From the NCBI GenBank assembly GCA_002305265.1, contig DBQP01000017.1, forward strand, positions 2,477 to 49,226: DNA of 46,750 nucleotides, read 5' to 3'. Positions 15,912-24,000 of the stretch are shown here, piece by piece (positions within the stretch are counted from its first letter, which is position 1; every line of letters begins with the position of its first letter). The position numbers were made by a program, and so were the translations under genes. The stretch comes from Prevotellaceae bacterium UBA1391 (lineage in GTDB: Bacteria > Bacteroidota > Bacteroidia > Bacteroidales > Bacteroidaceae). The notes beneath the pieces are model-generated. The model ran no database searches. It was not told the DNA's origin and saw only the letters and a program-made list of their open reading frames with translations.

Positions 15912-16544
15912 TTATTTCTGCCATGCGGCCGGGTTGGCGCGCCATTCGTGCAGCAGGGGCACTTGGGCCTCGGTGATGTAGCCCGTCTCGAGCGCTGCCG
16001 CCAGCACGGCCTCGTAGTTGGTGAGCGTGAGCAGGCGTACGCCGGCCTTGGCGAAGGCCTGCACGGCCACGTCGAAGCCGTAGGTGTAGCTGGCCACCAT
16101 GCCCAGCACCTCGCATCCGGCCTGCCGGATGGCCTCGACGGCCTTGAGGCTGCTGCCGCCGGTGGAGATGAGGTCTTCGACCACCACCACCTTCTGTCCG
16201 GCCTTGAGCTCGCCCTCGATGAGGTTTTCCAGCCCGTGGTCCTTGGGCTTGGAGCGCACGTAGACGAAGGGCTTGCCGAGCATGTCGGCCACGAGCGCGC
16301 CCTGTGCGATGGCACCGGTGGCCACGCCGGCCACGGCATCGCAGTCGGGGAAGTTCTCGAGAATCACGCGCGTCAACTCAATCTTGACGAAGCTGCGGAG
16401 GTCGGGAAAGGAGAGCGTCTTGCGGTTGTCGCAGTAGAAGGGCGACTTCCAGCCGCTGGCCCAGGTGAAGGGCTGTTCGGGCTGGAGCTTGATGGCTTTC
16501 ACGTGGAGCAGCTTGGCTGCGAAGATGTGTTCGAGATGATTCAT
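15912..16544 (-). CDS. pyrE: Orotate phosphoribosyltransferase
   Basis: Fifth step of de novo pyrimidine synthesis: orotate + PRPP to OMP + PPi. 210 residues, normal size. Seen: 'FTWASGWKSPFYCDNRKTLSFP' (segment 26-47), 'VAGVATGAIAQGALVAD', the hood segment 'YVRSKPKDHG' (95-104), and the PRPP-binding loop 'VVVVEDLISTGGSS' (119-132). First gene of the pyrE-SRPBCC-argH run. A -7 box at 16609-16616 gives a leader of about 60 nt, and a 22-bp array lies just upstream of that box. Confidence 0.96.
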   Translation of the reverse strand: MNHLEHIFAAKLLHVKAIKLQPEQPFTWASGWKSPFYCDNRKTLSFPDLRSFVKIELTRVILENFPDCDAVAGVATGAIAQGALVADMLGKPFVYVRSKPKDHGLENLIEGELKAGQKVVVVEDLISTGGSSLKAVEAIRQAGCEVLGMVASYTYGFDVAVQAFAKAGVRLLTLTNYEAVLAAALETGYITEAQVPLLHEWRANPAAWQK

Positions 16545-16608
16545 CGTTGCGTATGTGTTTGGATTTGAATGTACGTGTCCGTGCGCGCGTGCCCGGCACG
16601 CGGCGTTG

Positions 16609-16616
16609 CAAAGTTA
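16609..16616 (-). promoter_or_regulatory. Promoter -7 box (TAACTTTG) for pyrE
   Basis: The minus strand reads TAACTTTGCAACG. No TTTG is found 19-21 bp upstream; that position lies inside the CGGAACTCCG array (16627-16680), so the array occupies the place of the -33 box and beyond. Confidence 0.6.
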
Positions 16617-16626
16617 CTAAAAAAAT

Positions 16627-16680
16627 CGGAACTCCGGTTGTGAATTTCCGCTGTTCCGGTTTTTTCTTGCCGGAACTCCG
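16627..16680. repeat. Three-unit 22-bp array, core CGGAACTCCG
   Basis: Cores start at 16627 (CGGAACTCCG), 16649 (CGCTGTTCCG, diverged) and 16671 (CGGAACTCCG), exact 22-bp steps with T-rich linkers. It lies directly upstream of the pyrE -7 box. The complement of the same core forms the array at 43430-43483. Confidence 0.88.
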
Positions 16681-16767
16681 AAAATTCAGTTGCGCCGCGC
16701 CGTCGTGTTTTTCCTGCCGTCACGTCGCCGTAAGCTGTCGGCGGCTGCCGGATGCCGCCTGCGCGGC

Positions 16768-17481
16768 TCAAGCCGTCAGACGGTCGACGAGACCGATGAC
16801 CGTGGGCGTCAGGAGCGCCGTGAAGAGGCCGTTGAGCGTGAGTCCGAGCGACGCGTATGCCCCGATCGCTGCGTCGCGGTCCATCGCCGCCGACGTGCCC
16901 AGCGCGTGGGCCGCGGCCCCCATCGAGAGTCCGAGCGCGGCGGGATTGTGGATGCGCGAGGCGTCGAGGATGCGGAATCCCGCCACGGCGCCAATCAGTC
17001 CCGTGATGACCACCACGGCCGCCGTGAGCGAGGGGATGCCGCCGATGCTCGCCGTCACCTCCATGGCGATGGGCGTCGTCACCGACTTCGAGGCCAGCGA
17101 GGCCACGACCGCGTCGCTGGCACCGAGCCACTTGGCCGTCACCACCGTGCTCACGATGCCGATGAGGCAGCCGATCACCTGCGAGCAGAGAATCGGCACG
17201 AGCTGGCGGCGGATGGCCGACAGCTGCTTGTAGAGCGGCACGCCCAGCGCCACCACCGCAGGCTTGAGCCAGAAGTCGATCCAGCTGCCGGCCTCCCGGT
17301 AGGTCTCATACGTCACGCCCGTCGCCTGCAGAAACAGGATGATGACGGCAATCGTGATGAGAATCGGGTTGAGCAGCGCGCTGCGGAAGCGCCGCTGCAG
17401 GCGCTGCGCACCGAAATACGTGCCAAACGTGAGCGAGAGCAGCACGAACGTGTTGCTCAGCAGCGACGAATCCCCCGTCAT
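16768..17481 (-). CDS. lrgB: LrgB/CidB-family membrane protein
   Basis: 237 residues, about seven to eight membrane helices. The LrgAB/CidAB pair is known as holin-like/antiholin-like proteins affecting murein hydrolase activity, and in some bacteria as pyruvate or glycolate carriers. Seen: 'SLTFGTYFGAQRLQRRF', 'NPILITIAVIILFL', 'DFWLKPAVVALGVPLYKQ', and the family hallmark 'ASLASKSVTTPIAMEV' followed by 'SLTAAVVVITGLIGAVAG' and 'AHALGTSAAM'. Its ATG overlaps the lrgA-like stop as ATGA (17478-17481), so the two are coupled. Confidence 0.93.
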   Translation of the reverse strand: MTGDSSLLSNTFVLLSLTFGTYFGAQRLQRRFRSALLNPILITIAVIILFLQATGVTYETYREAGSWIDFWLKPAVVALGVPLYKQLSAIRRQLVPILCSQVIGCLIGIVSTVVTAKWLGASDAVVASLASKSVTTPIAMEVTASIGGIPSLTAAVVVITGLIGAVAGFRILDASRIHNPAALGLSMGAAAHALGTSAAMDRDAAIGAYASLGLTLNGLFTALLTPTVIGLVDRLTA

Positions 17482-17873
17482 GCGTCAGCCACCTCCTTCC
17501 TTCCGCTGCGGCGGCTGAGCCGGTCCTTCACCTTGCGCTCGCCCCGGCTGGCCGCGATGTGCGTCCACGCCGTGAACCACAGCACCAGCGCCGTCGAGAC
17601 CAGCGTGGCCACCGCGATGGGCACGATTTCCGAGCGTATCAGCCCCAGATGCACCATGAGCGCCACGCCCGGCGGCACGAAGAAGAAGCCCAGGTTGGAG
17701 ATGAGAAAGCTGGTCAGCTTCTCGATCTGCTGCAACTTCACCACCTTGAGCGCCAGCAACAGCGCCAGCAGCAGCATGCCGACGATGCTCGCAGGCAGCC
17801 GCACGCCGGTCACAGCGACAATCAGCTCGCCAGCCGCAAGGCAGCCAAAAAGAATAAAACACTGTATGACCAC
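17478..17873 (-). CDS. lrgA: CidA/LrgA-family membrane protein
   Basis: 131 residues from a GTG start at 17873 (reads MVIQCFILFGCLAAGELIV). The frame is open further upstream, but that part is Cys/Arg-rich and unlike any LrgA. No ATG is available in the right place, so the start is uncertain by a few codons. Seen: 'GVRLPASIVGMLLLALLLAL', the family motif (x-PxSxxGM), 'FLISNLGFFFVPPGVALM', four hydrophobic helices and a basic C-terminus. Partner of LrgB, with a 4-bp overlap. It is transcribed away from ilvA, and its promoter and a 5' hairpin lie at 17950-17998. Confidence 0.85.
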   Translation of the reverse strand: MVIQCFILFGCLAAGELIVAVTGVRLPASIVGMLLLALLLALKVVKLQQIEKLTSFLISNLGFFFVPPGVALMVHLGLIRSEIVPIAVATLVSTALVLWFTAWTHIAASRGERKVKDRLSRRSGRKEVADA

Positions 17874-17949
17874 AATGAAGAGACGGTTTTTTGAACAGAA
17901 AAAACACCGCCGGCATCCGCACGGCAGCGGCCCGCCCCGACGGCGTGCC

Positions 17950-17980
17950 AGCGGAAGACACCCGTCGGAGTCTTTCCGCT
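17950..17980 (-). promoter_or_regulatory. Hairpin at the 5' end of the lrgAB leader
   Basis: AGCGGAA+GAC (17950-17959) pairs with GTC+T+TTCCGCT (17970-17980), 10 bp with one bulged T and a 10-nt loop. With the -7 box at 17991-17998 it would begin within a few bases of the transcript 5' end. It could protect the mRNA or regulate it; inferred. Confidence 0.45.
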
Positions 17981-17990
17981 TTTCAGGGTG

Positions 17991-17998
17991 CAAAGTTA
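17991..17998 (-). promoter_or_regulatory. Promoter -7 box (TAACTTTG) for lrgAB
   Basis: The minus strand reads ATAACTTTGCACC, a good -7 match. No TTTG at the usual 19-21 bp spacing (one occurs only 12 bp upstream). Divergent from the ilvA promoter about 25 bp away. Confidence 0.55.
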
Positions 17999-18017
17999 TG
18001 ATATTTTTGCCAAAGCA

Positions 18018-18049
18018 TTTCCGGATTACGAAGATTATTTCTATTTTTG
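18018..18049 (+). promoter_or_regulatory. Putative ilvA promoter
   Basis: TATTTTTG (18042-18049) fits TAnnTTTG, with TTTC (18018-18021) 20 bp upstream as a 3-of-4 match to the -33 box. The predicted leader to the GTG start is about 120 nt. Confidence 0.5.
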
Positions 18050-18173
18050 CAAACAAAGCACCCGTTTCCACACCGCCGCGCAACCCTCGCGCCACACGGT
18101 CAGCCACTTGCGCCGCGCCCGCCGCGCCCGCCGCCGGAACGGATGCCCCGTCGAAAACCAAACCACACCCATC

Positions 18174-19367
18174 GTGCTGCAATTAGATCTCTTCTATAAG
18201 GCGCGCTTCGTGCTCAACCACGTCATCCGAAAGACGGAGCTCGTGCACACGCCGCGCATCAATCCCGCCTGCGACGTCTACCTCAAGCCCGAGTGCCTGC
18301 AGAAGACAGGCTCCTTCAAGCTCCGTGGCGCCTACTTCAAGATATCCCAGCTCTCCCCCGAGGAGCAAGCCAAAGGCGTCGTAGCCTGCTCCGCCGGCAA
18401 CCACGCGCAGGGCGTCGCCCTCGGCGCCACCGCAGCCGGCATCAAGAGCATCATCTGCCTGCCCGAAGGCGCGCCCATCAGCAAGGTGGAGGCCACGAAG
18501 CGCCTGGGCGCCGACGTGCGCCTCGTGCCCGGCGTCTACGACGACGCCTACCAGCACGCCCTGCAGCTGCGCGACAGCGAGGGCTACGCCTTCATCCATC
18601 CCTTCAACGACGAGTGCGTCATCGCCGGGCAGGGCACCATCGGCCTCGAGCTCCTCGAACAGCTGCCCGACGTCGAGGCCGTCGTCGTCCCCGTGGGCGG
18701 AGGCGGGCTCATCAGCGGCGTCGCCTATGCCATCAAGAGCCTCAATCCCGCCGTCAAAGTCTACGGCGTGCAGGCCGAAGGCGCAGCCAGCATGGTCGAC
18801 AGCCTGCACGAGGGACACACCCTCAAGCTCGCCGAAGTCAGCACCATCGCCGATGGCATCGCCGTGAAGGAGCCCGGCGACATCACCTACGACATCTGCC
18901 GGCACTACGTCGACGACATCGTCACCGTCAGCGAAGACGAGATCTGCGCAGCCATCCTCCAGCTGCTCGAGACCGAGAAGATGGTGGCCGAGGGCGCAGG
19001 CGCCGCCGCCGTCGCCGCCGTCATGTACGACAAAGTCCCCGTCCGCGGCAAGAAGACCATCTGCATCGTCAGCGGCGGCAACATCGACGTCACCATCCTC
19101 TCGCGCGTCATCAACCGCGGCCTCTCGAAGAGCGGGCGCCTCGTCAGCCTCGACATGGAGCTCGACGACAAGCCCGGACAGCTCGTCGACGTCTGCAGCG
19201 TCATCGCCCGCCTCGGCGGCAACATCACCCGCGTGCACCACGACCGCACGCTCAACCGCAAGAAAGTGAACGCATGCATCCTCCGCGTCGGCCTTGAGAC
19301 ACGCAATCAGGAGCATGCCGACCAAATCCGGCTGGCGCTCATCGAGAAGGGCTACAACATTCTCTGA
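18174..19367 (+). CDS. ilvA: Threonine dehydratase with C-terminal ACT domain
   Basis: PLP enzyme converting L-threonine to 2-oxobutanoate + NH3, first step towards isoleucine. 397 residues from a GTG start (VLQLDLFYKARFVLN). The frame is open upstream to 17988 but that sequence overlaps the promoter region and is not protein-like. Seen: PLP lysine Lys49 in 'QKTGSFKLRGA', 'ACSAGNHAQGVALGA', the glycine-rich phosphate loop 'VVPVGGGGLISG', and a C-terminal ACT domain from about residue 320 ('DDKPGQLVDVCSVIARLGGNI'). One ACT domain makes it the shorter form found in Bacteroidetes. The next gene, ridA, removes the reactive enamine that this enzyme releases. Confidence 0.95.
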   Translation: MLQLDLFYKARFVLNHVIRKTELVHTPRINPACDVYLKPECLQKTGSFKLRGAYFKISQLSPEEQAKGVVACSAGNHAQGVALGATAAGIKSIICLPEGAPISKVEATKRLGADVRLVPGVYDDAYQHALQLRDSEGYAFIHPFNDECVIAGQGTIGLELLEQLPDVEAVVVPVGGGGLISGVAYAIKSLNPAVKVYGVQAEGAASMVDSLHEGHTLKLAEVSTIADGIAVKEPGDITYDICRHYVDDIVTVSEDEICAAILQLLETEKMVAEGAGAAAVAAVMYDKVPVRGKKTICIVSGGNIDVTILSRVINRGLSKSGRLVSLDMELDDKPGQLVDVCSVIARLGGNITRVHHDRTLNRKKVNACILRVGLETRNQEHADQIRLALIEKGYNIL

Positions 19368-19489
19368 AGCCCACGGCGCACGCCCGCCACAGCCCACCGC
19401 CGGGCCCCGGCTCCGCCCTCCGCAGCGGTCCGTCAGGCCCTGCAGCACGCTGCTCCCACCCAGCCACATAGTATTCACCCACCAAACAC

Positions 19490-19882
19490 ATGAACAGTAT
19501 GAAAGAGATTCATTCAGACAAGGCTCCAGCAGCCATCGGCCCCTACAGCCAGGCCATCGAGACGAATGGTTTTGTCTTTGCCAGCGGCCAGATACCGGTA
19601 GATCCCGTCTCCCGCGAGCTCGTCGTCGGCGGCATTTGCGAGCAGACGCGTCAAGCGCTGATGAACGTGCAGGCCGTTCTTGCCGCGGCGGGAACAGACC
19701 TCAAGCACGTGGTCAAGACCACGGTCTACCTCTACTCGATGGACGACTTCGTAGCCATGAACAAGGTCTACGCCGAGTTCTTCCAGCAGCCCTATCCCGC
19801 ACGCTCCGCCGTGGCCGTCGACAAACTGCCCAAGGGAGCGCTCGTCGAAATCGAGGTGTTAGCCGTAAAACCCGCCGAATGA
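19490..19882 (+). CDS. ridA: RidA family enamine/imine deaminase
   Basis: Hydrolyses the 2-aminocrotonate/iminobutyrate released by threonine dehydratase, preventing damage to PLP enzymes. 130 residues from the first ATG; a second ATG three codons on (MKEIHSDKAPAAIGPYSQ) matches the usual family N-terminus equally well. Seen: 'APAAIGPYSQAI', 'VFASGQIPVDP', 'VVKTTVYL', and the C-terminal signature 'PARSAVAVDKLPKGALVEIEVLA' pattern with the catalytic Arg in 'YPARSAVAV' and Glu in 'VEIEVLA'. 122 bp after ilvA on the same strand; functional partner. Confidence 0.95.
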   Translation: MNSMKEIHSDKAPAAIGPYSQAIETNGFVFASGQIPVDPVSRELVVGGICEQTRQALMNVQAVLAAAGTDLKHVVKTTVYLYSMDDFVAMNKVYAEFFQQPYPARSAVAVDKLPKGALVEIEVLAVKPAE

Positions 19883-19930
19883 ACGCTGCCGCCGCCTCCG
19901 GCGCGCGACACGAAAAGACCACACCACCGC

Positions 19931-21919
19931 GTGAAGAAAGACATCCCACACGCCGACTCCATCCAACAGCTCCTGAGACAACGGGAGCTGTTGCTCATTG
20001 AATACAACGCCGAGAAAGAGGAATTCCGACGCCAGGCACAGTCGCTCGGGCTCCACCGCAAGGTGAAGCGCGGCGATGCGTGGTGGCCTGTGGCCGTGGG
20101 CCGCACCTACTACAACTCGCTCAACCAGCCCGTGGTCGAGATCCTGCGCACCGACGACACCGACATCGAGCACAACTTCGAGTTCGGGCGCCCCGTCGTC
20201 TTCTTTCTGGCCGACCCCGCCGGCAGTGCGTCGGCCGAAGTGCGCTACCTCGACTTCACCGCCACCGTCAGCTACGCCGAGCCCGGCCGCATGGTGGTGG
20301 CCCTGCCCGACGCCGCACGCGCCGCCGCGCTGCAGTCGGCCGAGGCCGCCCGTCTGGGCGTGCAGCTCAGTTTCGACGAGACCAGCTACCGTCTCATGTT
20401 CGAGGCCCTCGACCGCACGACGCAGGCCACCGGCAGCCGCCTGGCCTATCTGCGCGACCTCTTCGCCTCCGCCGCACGCCCGCAGCGCTTCAGCTTCACG
20501 CCGCAGCGCTTCCCATGGCTCAACGCCTCGCAGGAGCATGCCGTCAACGACATCCTGCTGGCCAAGGATGTGGCCATCGTCCACGGCCCGCCCGGCACGG
20601 GCAAGACCACCACGCTCGTCGAGGGCATCGCCGAGACGCTCCGGCGCGAGAGCCAGGTGATGGTGTGCGCGCAGAGCAACATGGCCGTCGACTGGATTTC
20701 GGAGCGGCTCGTCGACCGCGGCATCTCGGTGCTCCGCCTCGGCAATCCCACCCGCGTCAACGACAAGATGCTCTCCTTCACCTACGAGCGGCGCTTCGAG
20801 GCCCACCCCGACTATCCCGAGCTGTGGGGCCTGCGCAAGGCCATGCGCGAGCTGCGCGGACAGCGGCGCAAGTCCGACGCCTTCCATCAGAAGATGGACC
20901 GCCTGCGCTCGCGCGCCACGGAGCTCGAAGTGCGCATCAATGCCGACCTCTTCGGGCAGGCCCGCGTCATCGCCTGCACGCTCACCGGCGCCGCCAACCG
21001 CCTGCTCGACGGCCAGACCTTCGGCACGCTCTTCATCGACGAGGCCGCCCAGGCCCTCGAGCCCGCCTGCTGGATCGCCATCCGCCGCGCCCATCGCGTC
21101 GTGCTGGCCGGCGACCACTGCCAGCTGCCGCCCACCGTCAAGAGCGTCGAGGCCCTGCGCGGCGGGCTCGGACGCACGCTCATGGAACGCATCGTCGACC
21201 GCCATCCCGAGTGCGTCACGCTTCTCACCGTGCAGTATCGCATGAACGAGCAGATCATGCAGTTCAGCAACCAGTGGTTCTATGGGGGCATGATCACGTC
21301 CGCCCCCGAAATCCGCTACCGAGGCATCTTCGACCTCGACACGCCCATCGTGTGGGTGGACACCCGCGACGTGCCCGACGCACAGGAGCAGTTCGTGGGC
21401 GAGAGCTTCGGACGCATCAACAAGGCCGAGGCCGAGCTCACGCTCCGCGCCCTCCGCGCCTACTTCCTCAAGATCGGCCGCGCGCGCCTGCTCGACGAGC
21501 GCATCGACGTAGGCATCATCTCGCCCTATCGCGCCCAGGTGCAGCATCTGCGCGCCCTCATCCGCCGCAGCGACTTCTTCCGTCCCTTCCGCCACCTCAT
21601 CAGCGTCAACACCGTCGACGGTTTCCAGGGCCAGGAGCGCGACGTGATCGTCATCAGCCTCGTGCGGGCCAACGCCGAGGGCCAGATCGGATTTCTGAAC
21701 GACCTGCGCCGCATGAACGTGGCCATCACCCGCGCCCGCATGAAACTGATTATCCTCGGCGATGCGGCCACGCTCACGCAGCACACCTTCTACCGCCGGC
21801 TCTACGAGCAGACGCGCGTCGTAGACGGTGCCGAGCTGCTGGCCCCGCCTGCGCCCGATGCGTCCACTGCGCCTGTCGACGCGCCCACTGCGCCGCCCGT
21901 CGCCACGGAGGAGGCGTAG
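19931..21919 (+). CDS. SF1B helicase of the Upf1/IGHMBP2-like group
   Basis: 662 residues from a GTG start, 48 bp after ridA. Seen: N-terminal nucleic-acid-binding region with 'LHRKVKRGDAWWPV' and an OB-like stretch; Walker A 'VHGPPGTGKTTTLVE' (motif I); 'MVCAQSNMAVDWI' (Ia); 'LFIDEAAQALEP' (Walker B, DEAA box); 'VLAGDHCQLPPTV' (III); 'TVQYRMNEQIMQFSN' (IV); 'VNTVDGFQGQERDVIVISLVRA' (V); 'LNDLRRMNVAITRARMKLI' (VI). All helicase motifs are intact. The last 30 residues are a Pro/Ala/Thr-rich tail outside the fold. Related bacterial proteins have unclear roles; DNA/RNA unwinding in repair or RNA processing is plausible. Confidence 0.9.
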   Translation: MKKDIPHADSIQQLLRQRELLLIEYNAEKEEFRRQAQSLGLHRKVKRGDAWWPVAVGRTYYNSLNQPVVEILRTDDTDIEHNFEFGRPVVFFLADPAGSASAEVRYLDFTATVSYAEPGRMVVALPDAARAAALQSAEAARLGVQLSFDETSYRLMFEALDRTTQATGSRLAYLRDLFASAARPQRFSFTPQRFPWLNASQEHAVNDILLAKDVAIVHGPPGTGKTTTLVEGIAETLRRESQVMVCAQSNMAVDWISERLVDRGISVLRLGNPTRVNDKMLSFTYERRFEAHPDYPELWGLRKAMRELRGQRRKSDAFHQKMDRLRSRATELEVRINADLFGQARVIACTLTGAANRLLDGQTFGTLFIDEAAQALEPACWIAIRRAHRVVLAGDHCQLPPTVKSVEALRGGLGRTLMERIVDRHPECVTLLTVQYRMNEQIMQFSNQWFYGGMITSAPEIRYRGIFDLDTPIVWVDTRDVPDAQEQFVGESFGRINKAEAELTLRALRAYFLKIGRARLLDERIDVGIISPYRAQVQHLRALIRRSDFFRPFRHLISVNTVDGFQGQERDVIVISLVRANAEGQIGFLNDLRRMNVAITRARMKLIILGDAATLTQHTFYRRLYEQTRVVDGAELLAPPAPDASTAPVDAPTAPPVATEEA

Positions 21920-21961
21920 CGCCTGCCCCGCCTGCCGCCGTTTTTTCCGCAACCCCAACGA

Positions 21962-22037
21962 GAAGGCCTTCGCAAACTGCTGCGAAAGCCTTCTCGTCGT
22001 CTCACGAAAGCCTTCTCGTCGTCTCAAGCAGTCCTTC
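21962..22037. repeat. Four-unit 22-bp array, core GAA(G/A)GCCTTC
   Basis: Cores start at 21962 (GAAGGCCTTC), 21984 (GAAAGCCTTC), 22006 (GAAAGCCTTC) and 22028 (GCAGTCCTTC, diverged): exact 22-bp steps. Second member of the GAAGGCCTTC set. Confidence 0.9.
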
Positions 22038-22092
22038 AGCCAGCCGCGGCCGCGCGTGCCGTCGTCGGCCGCGGCATCTCGGGACGGATTTC

Positions 22093-22149
22093 GAGCGCAG
22101 TCGTTTTTGTTTTCGACTGCAGTCGTTTTTGTTTTCGACTGCGTTCGTT
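22093..22149. repeat. Three-unit 22-bp array, core GACTGC(A/G)(G/T)TCGTT
   Basis: Cores start at 22093 (GAGCGCAGTCGTT), 22115 (GACTGCAGTCGTT) and 22137 (GACTGCGTTCGTT), exact 22-bp steps, with TTTTGTTTTC-type linkers. It starts 65 bp after the last unit of the preceding array, close to three further steps. Confidence 0.9.
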
Positions 22150-22256
22150 TCCTGCGCCGTGCGCCGTCGGTTTCGCTGTGGGGAGCCGTCCGTGGCTGGG
22201 GTCCGTGCGGCCGTGGCGGCGTGCGGCTGGGGCGCACGGGCTGGGGCGGAAAGCCG

Positions 22257-22293
22257 ACGGACCCCGCCGGAGCGGGTGTCCGGCGGGGTCCGT
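22257..22293. terminator. GC-rich hairpin between convergent genes
   Basis: ACGGACCCCGCCGG (22257-22270) pairs perfectly with CCGGCGGGGTCCGT (22280-22293), 14 bp with a 9-nt loop. No T tract on either side. It lies 28 bp beyond the nhaA stop. Likely to end transcription from either side, but the missing U run makes this an inference. Confidence 0.6.
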
Positions 22294-22320
22294 GAGGAGA
22301 GGGGGTGGGGCGGCTGCGTC

Positions 22321-23721
22321 TCAGCCTTTTGGGACGGGCGCGCAGCGCTTGATGCGGTTGACGATGTGGATGGCCAGGATGCCGAGGAGGGCGGCAGAGG
22401 TGGAGCCGATCAGAACGGCCAGCTTGCCGGCCGACCGCAGGGCCTCGGCGGCCTCGGGCGACAGGTTGTGGAAGGAGAGCGTGTCGACGAAGATGCTCAT
22501 CGTGAATCCGATGCCGCCCAGACAGCTCACGGCCAGCAGATCGGCCCAGGTGGCCTTGTCGGGCATGGTGCCCAGCCGGAGCTTGATGGAGATCCAGGAG
22601 GCCAGGGTGATGCCAATGGGCTTGCCGAGCAGGAGGCCGAGGAAGATGCCGAGTCCGGCGCTGCCCATCTCGGGCGTGTAGCGGAAGATTTCGTGCAGCG
22701 GCACGTCGGGCAGCCGCACGCCGGCATTGGCCAGGGCAAAGATGGGCATGATGCCGAAGGTCACCCAGTGGGAGAGCGCATGCTCGAGGCGGTAGCTCAT
22801 GCCCATAGTGCCGAGATGGATGTGGCTGATGCGGCGCAGGCAGTGGCGCTGCGGACCGTTGGGGAAGGGCACGCCCTCCTCGCCGGCGCAGTTCTCGTAG
22901 TTTTGCAAGCGTTGGTGATACTGCGTGTCCTTGCGGCGCAGGTAGGCCAGGTTGTAGCGCGACTCCATCGGAATCATGAAGGCCATGACGACGCCCGACA
23001 TCGTGGCGTGGATGCCGGCGTAGTAGAAGAGCGCCCAGAGCACGACGGCGGGAATGAGATAGAACGCGAGGCGCTTCTCGCCGAGACGGTTGAGCAGCCG
23101 CACGAGGGCGATGATGAGGAGGCTGACGCCCAGCAGGGGGAGGTTGACTTGCTCGCCATAGAAGAAGGCGACGACGAGGATGGCGCCCAGGTCGTCGGCG
23201 ATGGCGAGCGCCGTGAGGAAGATTTTAAGCGAGACGGGTACGCGCGGTCCGAGAAACGACATGATGCCGACGGCAAACGCAATGTCGGTGGCCGTGGGGA
23301 TTCTTTAGCCCGTGGCGGCCGGCGTGCCGAAGTTGATGAGCCCGTAGATGGCGGCCGGCATGAGCATGCCGCCCATGGCGGCCAGGACGGGAAGCATGGC
23401 GCGGCGCGGCGTGGAGAGCTCGCCGCACTTCACCTCGCGCTTGATTTCCAGGCCGACGGTGAAGAAGAACACCACCATGAGGATGTCGTTGATGAAGCGG
23501 TCGATCGTCATCTCGTGGGGGAAGGAGATGTTGAGCAGGCGCGAGCCGTCGGCCGCGGCGGGGCTGACGAGGTTGAGGGTGAACTCCGTGTGCAGGATGT
23601 CCTCATACCACTGTGCGGTGACGTCCCAGTTGGCCAGCGTCATGGCCACGATCACGCTGACCAGCAGGATGAGCCCTTGCGCCCATGGCTTCTCCATGAA
23701 GTGCTTACGGCGGATGTGCAT
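22321..23721 (-). pseudogene. nhaA: Na+/H+ antiporter NhaA interrupted by an in-frame stop
   Basis: Inner-membrane sodium-proton antiporter family. Two open segments in the same frame make one full-length NhaA. The N-terminal part (from an ATG at 23721, MHIRRKHFMEKPWAQGLILL; ATGs at 23766 and 23697 are alternatives) runs to a TAA at 23305-23307. The C-terminal part continues with 'RIPTATDIAFAVGIMSFLG' and 'ALAIADDLGAILVVAFFY' (the Asp pair essential for ion transport) to 22321. The family normally reads G-W-G-I-P-x-A-T-D-I here; the expected TGG GGA is TAA AGA, so Trp became stop and Gly became Arg. There is no frameshift and the rest looks well kept, which suggests a recent lesion or a sequencing/assembly error. 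As read, the protein would stop after roughly 138 residues. Confidence 0.85.
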
Positions 23722-23831
23722 GGTGTACAGGCTCTTGTTCCATGCGAAAATAGGAATCAGTCTCATAGGCGGATATATTGGGCTGGAGGAGTGGGGCGGA
23801 TGGGCAGACGATGGAAAAAAAGCGCCGACGA

Positions 23832-23896
23832 ATGCAGCAGCAATCGTCGGCGTATGCAACAACCATCGCTGGGGATGCACTCGATCTCCCCGAGCC
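23832..23896. repeat. 22/21-bp tandem array, core ATGCA(G/A)CA(G/A)C
   Basis: ATGCAGCAGCAATCG at 23832, ATGCAACAACCATCG at 23854 (22 bp on) and ATGCACTCGATC at 23875 (21 bp on, diverged). It lies in the nhaA leader or just downstream of its promoter. Confidence 0.65.
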
Positions 23897-23915
23897 ACGT
23901 TTGCTTGGTGAAAAG

Positions 23916-23946
23916 CAAATTTACCTTAATTTTTTGGGAAGGCAAG
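23916..23946 (-). promoter_or_regulatory. Putative nhaA promoter
   Basis: The minus strand has CTTG (complement of 23943-23946), 19 bp, then TAAATTTG (complement of 23916-23923), fitting the -33/-7 layout with one mismatch in the -33 box. A second TAAATTTG on the same strand at 23968-23975 lacks a -33 partner. Confidence 0.5.
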
Positions 23947-24000
23947 CGTGGCAGGGCGTGGTTTAAGCAAATTTAAGAGAAATAGGACGCTTCGGGCGGA

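Larger units (their letters stand above)
21920..22320. other. 401-bp spacer between convergent helicase and nhaA genes
   Basis: No gene. It contains the GAAGGCCTTC-type array, the GACTGC array, an imperfect GGCTGGGG-rich stretch (22194-22246) and a strong hairpin (22257-22293). Confidence 0.65.

Noticed and set aside
18174..18176. Longer ilvA start at 17988
   Set aside because: The 62 added residues overlap the promoter boxes and do not resemble threonine dehydratase; the GTG at 18174 leads directly into the conserved N-terminus.
19368..19413. AGCCCAC direct repeat in the ilvA-ridA spacer
   Set aside because: Two copies 23 bp apart but only 7-10 bp of agreement in C-rich sequence; not strong enough to list.
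21962..22149. Possible REP/BIME element or miniature transposon
   Set aside because: There are no terminal inverted repeats or target duplications, no RayT transposase gene, and unit sequences vary between loci while the period stays fixed.
22321..23262. Separate C-terminal NhaA gene starting at the Met at 23262
   Set aside because: It is the in-frame continuation of the N-terminal half, and 14 conserved NhaA residues lie between the stop codon and that Met, so one interrupted gene is the simpler reading.
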